Numbered from the stretch's first letter, positions 17,460 through 26,963 are shown. The stretch: DNA of 64,000 bases from Nocardioides pini (GCF_026712185.1 NZ_JAPPUX010000001.1:620001-684000), one strand, 5' to 3'. Made by a program: numbers and translations. Notes: generated by a model from the sequence alone, not told the origin.

Positions 17460-19195
17460 GAGATCGCCACCGTCGGCTCGGCGTCGAGCTCCGGCTCCAC
17501 CTCGCGGGTCACGATCGCGCGGTAGGCGGCGTGGGTCGCGAGCAGCTCGGTGTGCGTGCCGGTGGCGACGACCCGGCCGTCGACGAGCAGGGCGACCTCG
17601 TCGACGACGTCGAGCAGCAGCGGGCTGGCGGTGACGACGACCGTCGTCCGGCCCGCGCGGTGCTCGTGGAGCCGCGACGCGATCCGCGCCTCGGTGTGGG
17701 CGTCGACCGCGGACGTCGGCTCGACCAGCACCAGCACCTCGGGGTCGCTGGCAAGGACCCGCGCGAGCACGAGCCGCTGGCGCTGCCCGCCCGAGAACGA
17801 CCGGCCGCGCTCGGCGACCACGGTGTCGAGGCCGTCGGTGAGGCCGTCGAGGACGTCCTCGGCAGACGCGGTGTGCAGCGCGGCCTCCACGCCCCCGCGG
17901 CCACGCACGTCGAGCACCTCACCGAGCGGGCCGCTGAACAGCTGGCTGCCGGTGTCGGACACGACGATCCGCCGGCGGACCTCGTCGTGCGGCAGCGCGG
18001 TGAGGGGTACGCCGCCGAGCGTGACGTCGTCGTCCGGCGGGGCGGCGGCCAGGCCGAGGCGGTCGGCGAGCATCGCCGAGACGTCCGGCTGGTCGCTGAC
18101 GACGGCCACCATCCGGCCGGGTTCGACGCGGATCCCGGAGCGGGCGTCGGCCAGGACGCTGCCGACGGGCGGCGACCGGTGCGGCGCGACCGGGTCGACC
18201 ACGTCGGGCTGGAGCGCCAGCACGATGCACACGCGGCGGGCGGCCACCCGCGCGCGGATGTACTTGTTGGCGAACTCCGTCGCCGTGCGCAGCGGCAGCA
18301 TCAGGAACGCCGCATAGCCGTAGAACGCGACGAGCTCGCCGGCAGAGATCTGCCCGGACACGGCGGTGCGCGCGCCGAGCCAGACCACGACCACCACGAA
18401 GATCCCGGGCAGGAGCACCTGCAGCGCGTCGAGCACCGACTGCACGCGGGCGACCTGGACGCCCGCGGCCCGGGTGTCCTGCGACTCGCGGCGGTAACGG
18501 CCGAGGAAGACCTGCTCGCCGCCGATCCCGCGCAGGACCCGCAGGCCACCGACGATGTCGCTCGCGGTGTTGGCGAGCGCGCCCATCAGGTGGCGCTGGT
18601 GGGCGCTGCGCGCCTGCAGGGGGCTGAGCAGCGGGCCGACGGCGACCATCAGGAGCGGCACGCCGATCAGCACCACGAGACCGAGGGTCACCGACGTGCG
18701 CAGGAGCAGGAAGCCGACGAGGAGGAACGACACGATCGACCCGACGAAGCGGGCGCTGGTGTCCATGAGGCCGCCGAGGTGGGACAGGTCGCTCGTGCCG
18801 ATCGCGACGACCTCGCCGGTCGACACCTTGCGGGGGAGCGTGCCGCCGAGCCGGACGGCCTGCCGGGTGACGAGCTGGACCGTGCGGTAGGCCGCGGTCA
18901 GCCAGTTGGTGACCGCGAAGCGGTGCCGCATGATCCCGCTGACCGCCTGGACGAGGCCGACGGCCAGCATCACGCCGGTCCACATGACGAGCTGCCGGGT
19001 GTCCTTCGCGGCCACGCCGAGGTCGATCGCCTGACCGAGGATGGCCGGCATCACTGCCTGTGCCGCGCCCCAGAGGATCCCGAAGAACATGCCGCCGAGG
19101 AGCGTCTGCCACTGGCGGCGCGCCAGCCACCAGAGGAAGTGGTTCGGGGTGCGGTGGTCCGCCACTCCAGGGTCGGGGACGGGGAGCGTGCGCAC
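17456..19195 (-). CDS. ABC exporter half-transporter with degenerate nucleotide-binding motifs
   Basis: 579 residues. The membrane half is normal (six helices, including IVSFLLVGFLLLRTSVTLG). In the ATPase half the P-loop is lost: where GxxGxGKS/T should stand the sequence reads VVSDQPDVSAML. The Walker B aspartate is replaced (VLVLVEPTS) and the H-loop histidine is missing (VVVTASPLL). The signature FSGGQRQRL is intact. This is the catalytically passive partner of the gene at 15711. A GTG start at 19195 lies 7 nt after a TAGGAT box. Confidence 0.85.
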   Translation of the reverse strand: MRTLPVPDPGVADHRTPNHFLWWLARRQWQTLLGGMFFGILWGAAQAVMPAILGQAIDLGVAAKDTRQLVMWTGVMLAVGLVQAVSGIMRHRFAVTNWLTAAYRTVQLVTRQAVRLGGTLPRKVSTGEVVAIGTSDLSHLGGLMDTSARFVGSIVSFLLVGFLLLRTSVTLGLVVLIGVPLLMVAVGPLLSPLQARSAHQRHLMGALANTASDIVGGLRVLRGIGGEQVFLGRYRRESQDTRAAGVQVARVQSVLDALQVLLPGIFVVVVVWLGARTAVSGQISAGELVAFYGYAAFLMLPLRTATEFANKYIRARVAARRVCIVLALQPDVVDPVAPHRSPPVGSVLADARSGIRVEPGRMVAVVSDQPDVSAMLADRLGLAAAPPDDDVTLGGVPLTALPHDEVRRRIVVSDTGSQLFSGPLGEVLDVRGRGGVEAALHTASAEDVLDGLTDGLDTVVAERGRSFSGGQRQRLVLARVLASDPEVLVLVEPTSAVDAHTEARIASRLHEHRAGRTTVVVTASPLLLDVVDEVALLVDGRVVATGTHTELLATHAAYRAIVTREVEPELDAEPTVAIS

Positions 19196-19202
19196 CCGGC
19201 CG

Positions 19203-19208
19203 ATCCTA
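19203..19208 (-). promoter_or_regulatory. TAGGAT -10 box for the ABC exporter operon
   Basis: TAGGAT on the minus strand lies 7 nt before the GTG at 19195, which suggests a leaderless transcript for the two-gene exporter operon. Confidence 0.5.
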
Positions 19209-19264
19209 GATTTCGGCGCTCGTGCGCGGCGAACCCTTTTCCGGAGGGGGACGCACGGGCGGGC

Positions 19265-19825
19265 TCAGCGACCGAGGCCGGCCACCACCTCGGCGCCGGG
19301 CAGGTCCGCCAGCACCCGACCGGGGACCAGCAGCTTCGAGCGTCGTACGCCGCTGCCGACCACGACGACGGGCTCGGCGAGCAGGGCGTCGTGCACCAGC
19401 ACCCGCCACCCGTCCGGGAGGCCGATCGGGGTGATGCCGCCGTACTCCATGCCGGTCTCGGCGACCGCGCGCTCCATGGGGAGGAAGGACGCCTTGCGCA
19501 CGTCGAGCATCTTGCGGACCAGCGTGTTCACGTCGGCACGGGTGTCCGCGCGCACCACGCAGGCGGCGATCCGCTCGTCGCCGGCCCGCGCGCCGGAGAC
19601 GACGACGCAGTTGCCGCTGGCGGTCATCGGGATGTCGTACGCCTCGCTCATCGCTGCCGTGTCGGCGAGGTCCGGGTCGATCGCGACGACGGCCACCTCG
19701 GCCGCCCCCGCCCACCCGGCGAGGGCGTCGGCGACGGGAGCGGCGACGAGGTCGGGGTGCTCGGCGGCGGGCAGGGACGTCAGGGACGGGAAGCTGGGGA
19801 GCGTCACGCGGTCATCATGCGGCAT
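19265..19825 (-). CDS. YbaK/EbsC-family aminoacyl-tRNA deacylase
   Basis: 186 residues. Family features are CVVVSGARAGDERIAACVV, RADVNTLVRKML with the conserved catalytic lysine region (DVRKASFLP), and GMEYGGITPIGLP, the glycine-rich turn of the YbaK fold. These proteins hydrolyse mischarged aminoacyl-tRNA (Cys-tRNAPro in YbaK itself); the exact substrate here is not clear. An AGGA site supports the ATG at 19825, with a GTG six codons later as the alternative. Confidence 0.8.
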   Translation of the reverse strand: MPHDDRVTLPSFPSLTSLPAAEHPDLVAAPVADALAGWAGAAEVAVVAIDPDLADTAAMSEAYDIPMTASGNCVVVSGARAGDERIAACVVRADTRADVNTLVRKMLDVRKASFLPMERAVAETGMEYGGITPIGLPDGWRVLVHDALLAEPVVVVGSGVRRSKLLVPGRVLADLPGAEVVAGLGR

Positions 19826-19884
19826 TCATCCTGACGTCATCCCGGCACCACCGTCCGGTCCCCGGGCACGGGCAGCGTGGTGCC

Positions 19885-20895
19885 ATGACGGTGACCCGCG
19901 AGGCGGTGCACAGGACCTCGTCGTTGGTCCCCACCCCCGCCGTGGTTGCGCACCGCGGCGCCAGCGGGCACCGTCCCGAGCACACCCTCGACGCCTACCG
20001 GACCGCCATCCGGATGGGCGTCGACGACATCGAGCTCGACCTCGTCGCCACCCGCGACGGGGTGCTCGTGGCACGCCACGACCTCGAGCTCAGCGCGACG
20101 ACCGACGTCGCCGACCACCCCGGGCTCGCCCACCTGCGCCGCACGCTGGTCGTCGACGGGGTGGAGCAGCACGGCTGGTTCGCCCAGGACCTCACGCTCC
20201 CCGAGCTCAAGACGCTCGCGGCGCGCGAGCGGATGCCCGGCACCCGTCCCGGCAGCGCGACGTACGACGGCGCGGAGGGCGTGCCGACGCTGACCGAGGT
20301 GCTGGCGATGGTCGGCGCGGAGTCGCTCCGGCGGGGCCGGCCGGTGGGCGTGGCACTCGAGCTCAAGCACGCGGCCCACCACGACGCGATCGGCCTCCCG
20401 CTTGACGTGCCGCTGCTGCGGGAGCTCGCCCGCCACGGTCTCGACCACCCGTGGGCACGCGTCGCGCTGATGGCCTTCGAGGCTCCCGTCCTGCGGCGGC
20501 TGGCCGAGCGGACCAGGCTCCCCGTCGTGCAGCTGCTGGAGCGCGGTCACCGGCTGACGCCCGAGGAGCTCGACCGCATCGACGAGTACGCCGACGGGCT
20601 GGGCGCGCACACCTCCCTCGTGCTGCCGCGCGACGAGCACGGGGCCATCGGCGCACCGTCGTCCCTCGTCCGCGACGCGCACCGTCGGGGCCTCACCGTC
20701 CACGCCTGGACCGTGCGGGCGGAGAACCGGTTCCTGCCCGCCAACCTGCGCCGGGGCACGGCGCCCGACGCGCCCGGCGACATGGCGGGGGAGGTGCGGG
20801 CACTGCTCGCCGCCGGGGTGGACGGGGTGATCACCGACCACCCCGAGGAGGCCTTGGCCGTCGTCCGGGAGCGGGCGGCGACCGCCGTCGGCTGA
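19885..20895 (+). CDS. Glycerophosphodiester phosphodiesterase, cytosolic paralogue
   Basis: 336 residues without a signal peptide. Catalytic segments are VVAHRGASGHRPEHT (His/Arg of the active site), DDIELDL (metal-binding Glu/Asp) and VLVARHD (second His). Further family marks are LELKH and the C-terminal VDGVITDHPEEA. It hydrolyses glycerophosphodiesters to glycerol-3-phosphate and an alcohol. It is followed by a secreted paralogue with colinear motifs, so the two probably arose by tandem duplication. Confidence 0.88.
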   Translation: MTVTREAVHRTSSLVPTPAVVAHRGASGHRPEHTLDAYRTAIRMGVDDIELDLVATRDGVLVARHDLELSATTDVADHPGLAHLRRTLVVDGVEQHGWFAQDLTLPELKTLAARERMPGTRPGSATYDGAEGVPTLTEVLAMVGAESLRRGRPVGVALELKHAAHHDAIGLPLDVPLLRELARHGLDHPWARVALMAFEAPVLRRLAERTRLPVVQLLERGHRLTPEELDRIDEYADGLGAHTSLVLPRDEHGAIGAPSSLVRDAHRRGLTVHAWTVRAENRFLPANLRRGTAPDAPGDMAGEVRALLAAGVDGVITDHPEEALAVVRERAATAVG

Positions 20896-20959
20896 GGGTT
20901 CACGGGGCGTTCACCACGCCGACCGCGGGCCGCCGCCCGGCCCCGGTTGGCTCGGCAGC

Positions 20960-22069
20960 ATGACCTCTCGGACACGCGCCGGCCTCGGGCTGGCCCTCGC
21001 CACCGCACTGACCTCCACCCTCGCACCCGCGCTGACCCCGCTCGCGGCGCCCGCCACGGCGGCGCCGGCGGAGGCCGTCGAGCCCTCGCTCGTCGAGCCG
21101 GTCCTCATCGGCCACCGCGGCGCGTCTGGCTACCGGCCCGAGCACACGCTCGCCGCCTACGAGCTCGCCATCGAGCAGGGCGCCGACTACATCGAGCCCG
21201 ACCTCGTCCCCACGAAGGACGGCGTGCTGGTCGCCCGCCACGAGAACGAGATCGGCGGCACCACCGACGTCGCCGACCATCCCGAGTTCGCCGACCGCCG
21301 CACCACCAAGGTCATCGACGGCCGCCCGGTCACCGGCTGGTTCACCGAGGACTTCACCTACCGGGAGCTGCGCACCCTCCGCGCGAAGGAGCGGCTCCCG
21401 CAGGTGCGCCCCGACAACACGGCGTACGACGGCCAGGAGCGGATCCCGACCCTCGACGAGGTGATCAAGCTGGCCCGCCGCGAGGGCGTCGGCATCTACC
21501 CCGAGACCAAGCACCCCACCTACTTCGACTCCATCGGCCTCTCGCTGGAGGAGCCGCTCGTCGCCGCGCTGCGCAAGCGCCACTGGGACGACGCCGACGA
21601 CCCGGTGATCATCCAGTCCTTCGAGGTCACCAACCTCCGCGAGCTCGACGCGATGGTCGACGTGCCGCTCGCCCAGCTCGTCGACGCCTCCGGCGGCCCC
21701 GCCGACCTGCCGGGCACGACGTACGCCTCCATGGTGACGCCGGCGGGGCTCGCCGCCGTCGCGACGTACGCCGACGGCCTCGGCGCCGCGAAGAACCTGG
21801 TGCTCCCGCGCGACGCCGCCGGCCGCACCGGCGCACCGTCGTCCGTGGTGCCCGACGCCCACGCGGCCGGCCTCGTCGTGCACGTGTGGACCCTGCGCCG
21901 GGAGAACCAGTTCATGGCCACGAACTTCCGCACCGGCACCGACCCGAACGCTCCCGGCGACCTGGCCGCGGAGGCGCGCGCCTTCCTCGACGCCGGCGTC
22001 GACGGGATCTTCAGCGACAACCCCGACCTGGTCGCCGCCGAGATGGTCGAGACCACCTCCCAGCACTGA
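20960..22069 (+). CDS. Glycerophosphodiester phosphodiesterase, secreted paralogue
   Basis: 369 residues. An N-terminal signal peptide (Arg-containing start, hydrophobic GLALATALTSTLAPAL, Ala-rich cleavage region ATAAPA) precedes the catalytic domain. Active-site motifs are IGHRGASGYRPEHT, DYIEPDL and VLVARHENEIGG, and IYPETKH provides the later Glu/Lys. The C-terminal VDGIFSDNPDLV ends the barrel. It would act on lipid-derived or teichoic-type glycerophosphodiesters outside the membrane, supplying glycerol-3-phosphate or phosphate. Confidence 0.88.
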   Translation: MTSRTRAGLGLALATALTSTLAPALTPLAAPATAAPAEAVEPSLVEPVLIGHRGASGYRPEHTLAAYELAIEQGADYIEPDLVPTKDGVLVARHENEIGGTTDVADHPEFADRRTTKVIDGRPVTGWFTEDFTYRELRTLRAKERLPQVRPDNTAYDGQERIPTLDEVIKLARREGVGIYPETKHPTYFDSIGLSLEEPLVAALRKRHWDDADDPVIIQSFEVTNLRELDAMVDVPLAQLVDASGGPADLPGTTYASMVTPAGLAAVATYADGLGAAKNLVLPRDAAGRTGAPSSVVPDAHAAGLVVHVWTLRRENQFMATNFRTGTDPNAPGDLAAEARAFLDAGVDGIFSDNPDLVAAEMVETTSQH

Positions 22070-22091
22070 CAGGCAGGGCCTTGCACCGGCG

Positions 22092-22097
22092 TACGCT
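22092..22097 (+). promoter_or_regulatory. TACGCT -10 box, probable leaderless start
   Basis: TACGCT ends 6 nt before the GTG at 22104, and this favours that GTG as the start. Confidence 0.5.
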
Positions 22098-22103
22098 CAC
22101 CTC

Positions 22104-23816
22104 GTGACGTACGCCGGTGCTGCCCCCGCAGCGATCCCGACAGCGACCTCGACCGCCCTGCTCGAGCGCATCCGCGCGTCCGTCATCGGTGACGACCAGG
22201 TGATGGAGGGCCCCTACGGTCCGCGCCGCGTGACGTACGCCGACTACACCGCGTCGGGACGCAGCCTCACCTTCATCGAGGACTTCATCCGCCACGAGGT
22301 GCTCCCGGCCTACGCCAACACCCACACCGAGGCGAGCGGCACCGGGCTGCAGACGACCCGGCTGCGCGAGGACGCGCGGCGCATCATCCGCGACGCGGTG
22401 GGCGGCGACGACGAGACCGTCGTCATCTTCTGCGGCGCGGGCAGCACCGCGGCGATCGACAAGATGATCGGCATCCTCGGCCTCCGCATCCCGTGCGTGC
22501 TGGAGGACCGCCACCACCTCAGCGCCGCGATCCCCGCCGACCAGCGCCCGGTGGTGTTCATCGGCCCGTTCGAGCACCACTCCAACGAGGTGAGCTGGCG
22601 CGAGACCATCGCCGACGTCGTCACGATCCACGAGGACGCCGACGGGCGGGTCTCGCTCGACCACCTGCGCGAGGAGCTCGAGCGCCACGCCGACCGGCCG
22701 CTCAAGATCGGGTCGTTCTCCGCCGCCTCCAACGTCACCGGGATCGTCACCGACACCGAGGGTGTGGCCGACCTCCTCCACGAGCACGGCGCCCTCAGCT
22801 TCTGGGACTTCGCGGCGTGCGCGCCCTACGTCGACATCGAGATGTACGGCCCCGGGAGCTCGCGCAAGGACGCGATCTTCATCAGCCCCCACAAGTTCAT
22901 CGGCGGACCGGGCACCCCGGGCGTCCTCGTGGTGCGGCGCGAGCTGCTCGCCAACCGGGTGCCCGTCGTGCCGGGCGGTGGGACGGTCATGTACGTCAAC
23001 CCGACCGAGCACCGCTACCTCGACGACCCGGCCCACCGCGAGGAGGGCGGCACCCCGGCGATCGTCGAGTCGATCCGCGCCGGGCTGGTCTTCCAGCTCA
23101 AGCAGGCCGTCGGCGTCGCGACGATCCAGGCCCACGAGGAGGAGCTGCTGCGCCGGGCGGTCGAGGCCTGGGTCGCCGAGCCGGGCATCCAGATCCTCGG
23201 CAACCTCGACTCCCAGCGGCTCTCGATCGTCTCCTTCGTCGTCAAGGCGCCCGACGGGACCTACCTCCACCACAACTTCGTCGTCGCCCTCCTCAACGAC
23301 CTGTTCGGGATCCAGACCCGCGGCGGCTGCTCGTGCGCCGGCCCCTACGGCCACCGGCTGCTCGACATCGACCTCGAGCACAGCCACCGCTTCGAGGCAC
23401 AGATCGCCGGCGGCTGCGAGGGCATCAAGCCCGGCTGGGTGCGGGTGAACTTCAACTACTTCGTCGACGAGGAGGTCTTCACCTACGTCGTGGAGGCCGT
23501 GCGCCTCGTCGCGCGCGAGGGCTGGCGCCTGCTCGGCGACTACCGCTTCGACCCGCTCACCGGCCTGTGGCACCACCGGACCGGCCCGGTCGAGCCCCCG
23601 CTGCGCCTCGCCGACGTCGTCTACGCCGCCGACGGCTCGATGACCTACCCCCGGCACACGACGACGGCCCCCGTCTCGGTGCTCCGGGAGCACCTCGACG
23701 AGGGCCGCGCGATCATGGCCGCCGCAACTCCTCCGGACTGGTCCGACACCGCCCACCTGGGGGCCGACTTCGACGACCTCCGCTGGTTCGCCCTGCCGAG
23801 CTGTTCGCTCGGCTAG
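22104..23816 (+). CDS. Class V aminotransferase-fold, cysteine-desulfurase-like enzyme
   Basis: 570 residues, longer than the roughly 400 of IscS/SufS. The PLP lysine lies in SPHKFIGGPG, preceded by SFWDFAACAPY with the PLP-stacking region. An early ANTHTEASGTGLQTTRLRE segment and FCGAGSTAAIDKM bind phosphate. A cysteine-rich loop, RGGCSCAGPYGHRLL, could carry the catalytic Cys. About 130 extra C-terminal residues follow. Cysteine desulfuration is an inference. Fe-S or sulfur-transfer neighbours are absent. Its last 4 bases overlap the next, convergent gene. Confidence 0.75.
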   Translation: MTYAGAAPAAIPTATSTALLERIRASVIGDDQVMEGPYGPRRVTYADYTASGRSLTFIEDFIRHEVLPAYANTHTEASGTGLQTTRLREDARRIIRDAVGGDDETVVIFCGAGSTAAIDKMIGILGLRIPCVLEDRHHLSAAIPADQRPVVFIGPFEHHSNEVSWRETIADVVTIHEDADGRVSLDHLREELERHADRPLKIGSFSAASNVTGIVTDTEGVADLLHEHGALSFWDFAACAPYVDIEMYGPGSSRKDAIFISPHKFIGGPGTPGVLVVRRELLANRVPVVPGGGTVMYVNPTEHRYLDDPAHREEGGTPAIVESIRAGLVFQLKQAVGVATIQAHEEELLRRAVEAWVAEPGIQILGNLDSQRLSIVSFVVKAPDGTYLHHNFVVALLNDLFGIQTRGGCSCAGPYGHRLLDIDLEHSHRFEAQIAGGCEGIKPGWVRVNFNYFVDEEVFTYVVEAVRLVAREGWRLLGDYRFDPLTGLWHHRTGPVEPPLRLADVVYAADGSMTYPRHTTTAPVSVLREHLDEGRAIMAAATPPDWSDTAHLGADFDDLRWFALPSCSLG

Positions 23817-24133
23817 GACCCGAGCGACTGCCGGCGACCCGGCCAGACGGTGGCCGCCAGCCCGGCGGCGCCGGCCGCCAGCCACGGGATCGGCATCAGC
23901 CAGCGGAGCTCGGAGGTGTCGACCACGTCGCCCTGGACGAGCGCCCACACGAGCACCATGCCGAGGAAGGCGACGCCCATCACCAGGTGCCCGACGTTGA
24001 CCGGGTGGAGGCCCGACGGCTTGTCCGGTGCGTCGAGCGGGCCGGTCATCGGCTCGTCGTACGTGCCGTAGGTGGCGTCGTGGCCGGTCTCGTAGCCGTA
24101 GAGGTCGGAGTAGTCGTTCGAGTTGTCGCTCAT
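23813..24133 (-). CDS. Small two-helix membrane protein following the PspC/LiaF-like gene
   Basis: 106 residues. A polar, Tyr/Asp-rich N-terminus (about 50 residues) is followed by two membrane segments (LVMGVAFLGMVLVWALVQG and LMPIPWLAAGAAGLAATVW). It starts 11 nt after the stop of the PspC-like gene with a GAGGAG site, so the two are cotranscribed. The Tyr-rich end recalls the YDPT repeats of its neighbour. No family is recognised; a role in the same envelope-stress module is inferred from context. Confidence 0.6.
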   Translation of the reverse strand: MSDNSNDYSDLYGYETGHDATYGTYDEPMTGPLDAPDKPSGLHPVNVGHLVMGVAFLGMVLVWALVQGDVVDTSELRWLMPIPWLAAGAAGLAATVWPGRRQSLGS

Positions 24134-24144
24134 GGCAGTGCTCC

Positions 24145-25428
24145 TCAGGCCGCTTCGCGGACGACGATCTCGCCGCCGACCAGGTCGATGTTGATGGACA
24201 TGTCCGGGACGTCGTCGCCGCCGTCGAGGGACCCGTCCTGGGTGATGTCGAAGCCGTCGCTGCGCTGGTCGAAGACCTGGCTCTGCCCGCCGACCACCTG
24301 CGTGGTGACGTCCACGTCCATGCCGTCCGGGACGACCACCTCGACGGTGCCCCCCACGCCCTCGATCGTGAGGTCGCGCCCGTCGAGGCCCTCGACGTCG
24401 GAGACGCCGGACAGGTCGAGCGTGAAGCGCCCCCCGCCGAAGTCGTAGGACTGCTGCACCTCGTCGGCGGTGGTCGGGGCGTAGGAGTGGGTCTCGTCGC
24501 CGATGCTGCCGCCGACCGTCGCCGCTGCGGTGGCGAACGCGGCCACGAAGCCCAGGAGGATCAGCCCGCCGGCGCGGCCCCAGAAGGCGCCGACGACCAG
24601 CATCAGCGCGGTGATGCCGAGCGCGAGGGCCGGGTACGCGCTGTCCGCGACGGCCACGCCGGCCAGGTCGACGACACCGAGGACCCCCACGCCCAGCGCG
24701 ATCAGCGCGAGCGTGAACCAGAACAGGACCGGTCCGCGCTTGCGCGGGTTCCGCGGACGGCGCGGCCGGTCGTACGACCCCCACGGTGCCGCCGGGGGGT
24801 AGCCCGCACCGGCCGCGTGGGCGGGGTCGTAGGTCGGGTCGTAGGTCGGGTCGTAGCCGGTCTCGTAGGTGGTGCCGTAGCCGGTCTCGTCCACCAGGTC
24901 GTCGTCCGGGCGGGCGGTGGTGCCGTCCGGCGCGAGCTGGTCGCCGTACGCCGGCGGGCGGGGGGCGGCACCCGGGCCGGACGCCTGGTGCTTGCGGTGC
25001 AGGAACCACACGACGAGCGCGGCGCCGACGGCGAGCGGCCAGGGGAACCAGAAGGTGCCGGCCCAGTCGCCGAGTGCCGCGACCAGCGCGAGCACCCCGA
25101 CGCCGGCGAGCGCGATGGTGCGGCTGCGCTGGTCGAGGCCCAGCGGCTCGTCGGTGGTGCCCTCCTCGGGCACGAGGATCCAGGCGGCGACGTAGAGGAG
25201 CAGGCCGGCGCCACCGAAGAAGACCGACACCACGAGCGCGACGCGGACGATGATCGGGTCGACGTCGAAGTGACGGGCGATGCCGCCCGCGACACCGGCC
25301 ACGTGCCGGTCGGTGACGCTGCGGCGCAGGCGGCCGAGGTCCTTGACCTCGTCGCGGGTGACCCGCGGGCCCGAGGGGGGCGGGGTGCCCGGGGCGGGCT
25401 GCTCGGTGGAGGGGCTGGCGTTGTCCAT
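24145..25428 (-). CDS. PspC-domain protein with LiaF-like C-terminus
   Basis: 427 residues. Residues 33-90 form a PspC domain (SVTDRHVAGVAGGIARHFDV and a membrane helix). More membrane helices follow, with a cytoplasmic linker holding YDPT tandem repeats near residue 200. The last 110 residues form the LiaF/DUF2154-type beta domain (YDFGGGRFTLDLSGV, VEVVVPDGMDVDV). In Firmicutes, LiaF restrains an envelope-stress two-component system. This gene is divergent from a PspC-bearing histidine kinase, which fits that role. Confidence 0.82.
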   Translation of the reverse strand: MDNASPSTEQPAPGTPPPSGPRVTRDEVKDLGRLRRSVTDRHVAGVAGGIARHFDVDPIIVRVALVVSVFFGGAGLLLYVAAWILVPEEGTTDEPLGLDQRSRTIALAGVGVLALVAALGDWAGTFWFPWPLAVGAALVVWFLHRKHQASGPGAAPRPPAYGDQLAPDGTTARPDDDLVDETGYGTTYETGYDPTYDPTYDPAHAAGAGYPPAAPWGSYDRPRRPRNPRKRGPVLFWFTLALIALGVGVLGVVDLAGVAVADSAYPALALGITALMLVVGAFWGRAGGLILLGFVAAFATAAATVGGSIGDETHSYAPTTADEVQQSYDFGGGRFTLDLSGVSDVEGLDGRDLTIEGVGGTVEVVVPDGMDVDVTTQVVGGQSQVFDQRSDGFDITQDGSLDGGDDVPDMSINIDLVGGEIVVREAA

Positions 25429-25571
25429 GGCTCAACTCTCCTCGGCGGCAGCGCCCCGCACCATCGGGGACAGCCCTGATCCGGGGCTGGCCCGCCGGGG
25501 TCCGGGTCAGGGTCGGCTCGGGGTCAGTCCTCATGGTCGTGCACCTGCGCGCCTGCGACGATGGAGGGACG

Positions 25572-26963
25572 ATGAGCCACCCCACGCCCCCCTCCCAACC
25601 GGCCGCCCGCCCGGCTGCCCGCCCGGCCGCGCGCCCGCCGGCCCCGGGTGCTCCGCGCCGCGCCTACCGCGACCTCTCGGCGCCGATCGCCGGCGGCGTC
25701 GCGGCGGGCCTCGCCCGGCACCTCGCCGTGCCGGTGCTGTGGGTGCGCGGCTTCTTCGTGGCCACCGCCTTCCTCGGCGCCTTCGGCCTCATGCTCTACG
25801 CCGGCCTGTGGGTCTTCATGCCCGCCGACCAGCACTTCGAGGTCGGCGCACCCGGCCTCGAGAGCGCGACGCGCACCGGCAAGCGCCCCGGGCGGCGCTC
25901 GCGGCTGCGGGACGCCGGCCCGGCGATCGCGCTGGGCGCGCTGTTCTTCGGCGTGGTCCTCGGCATCGAGGGCATCTTCGGCCAGGGCGTGCTCTTCTGG
26001 CCGGTCGTCCTCGGCGTCGCGGGCATCGGGCTGCTGTGGCGCCAGGCCGACGAGGCCCAGCGGGAGCGCTGGATGGACTCCTCCGGGCGCATCGACCCGT
26101 TCCGGGCGATCTTCGGCAACGGCGGGTGGGCGGCCTACGCGCGGATCGCCGCCGGTCTCGGGCTGATCGTCACCGCCCTCATCGTCTTCGCCGTCGCCGC
26201 CGGGCAGGCGACCTTCGCCGTGCCGGTGCTGGTCGCGGGCCTGCTCGGGCTGCTCGGGCTCGCGATCGTCGTCGGCCCGTGGGCGCTGCGGCTCGTCAAC
26301 GACCTCGGCGCCGAGCGGGCCGAGCGCGTCCGCACCCAGGAGCGCGCCGACATGGCCGCGCACCTGCACGACTCGGTCCTGCAGACCCTCGCGCTGATCC
26401 AGAAGAACGCCCACGACGCCACGACGGTCGCGCGGCTCGCCCGGTCGCAGGAGCGGGACCTGCGCCAGTGGCTCTTCGAGGCCGACACCGCCGACGCGAC
26501 GACCCTCGCGGGCGCGCTGAAGGAGATGGCGGCCGACGTCGAGTCGCAGCACCCCGTGGTCGTCGACGTCGTCACCGTCGGCGACTGCGACCTCGACGAG
26601 TCGCTGCGCCCCATCGTCCTCGCCGCGCGCGAGGCCGTGGTCAACGTCGCCAAGCACGCCGGCACCCAGCGCGCCGACGTCTACGCCGAGACCACCGCCG
26701 GGGCCGTGGACGTGTTCGTCCGCGACCGGGGCGCCGGCTTCGACCTCGGCGGGGTGGCCACCGACCGCCACGGCGTCCGCAACAGCATCGTCGACCGGAT
26801 GGCCCGCCACGGCGGCAGCGCCGACGTACGCTCTGCTCCCGGCGAGGGCACCGAGGTCCGCCTCCACATGCCGCGCACCGGCCACCACGAGTCCCGTCCC
26901 CACGAGCCCGACCCGCCGACAGACCAGCCGACAGACCAGCCCGACCGCGAGGAGACCCCATGA
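25572..26963 (+). CDS. PspC-domain sensor histidine kinase
   Basis: 463 residues from the ATG at 25572, which follows GGAGGG. After a Pro/Ala-rich N-terminus come a PspC domain (SAPIAGGVAAGLARHLAV) and about four membrane helices. The HisKA_3 box is MAAHLHDSVLQTLALIQ, with the phosphorylated His near residue 262, and the HATPase region has AREAVVNVAKHAG and DRGAGFDL. It ends in a 4-base ATGA overlap with its response regulator. PspC-bearing kinases such as MacS of Streptomyces are known to sense membrane stress. Confidence 0.87.
   Translation: MSHPTPPSQPAARPAARPAARPPAPGAPRRAYRDLSAPIAGGVAAGLARHLAVPVLWVRGFFVATAFLGAFGLMLYAGLWVFMPADQHFEVGAPGLESATRTGKRPGRRSRLRDAGPAIALGALFFGVVLGIEGIFGQGVLFWPVVLGVAGIGLLWRQADEAQRERWMDSSGRIDPFRAIFGNGGWAAYARIAAGLGLIVTALIVFAVAAGQATFAVPVLVAGLLGLLGLAIVVGPWALRLVNDLGAERAERVRTQERADMAAHLHDSVLQTLALIQKNAHDATTVARLARSQERDLRQWLFEADTADATTLAGALKEMAADVESQHPVVVDVVTVGDCDLDESLRPIVLAAREAVVNVAKHAGTQRADVYAETTAGAVDVFVRDRGAGFDLGGVATDRHGVRNSIVDRMARHGGSADVRSAPGEGTEVRLHMPRTGHHESRPHEPDPPTDQPTDQPDREETP

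Noticed and set aside
24830..24890. Tandem 12-bp repeats that could look like a regulatory repeat.
   Set aside because: They are in frame inside the PspC/LiaF-like gene and simply encode its YDPT-type linker.
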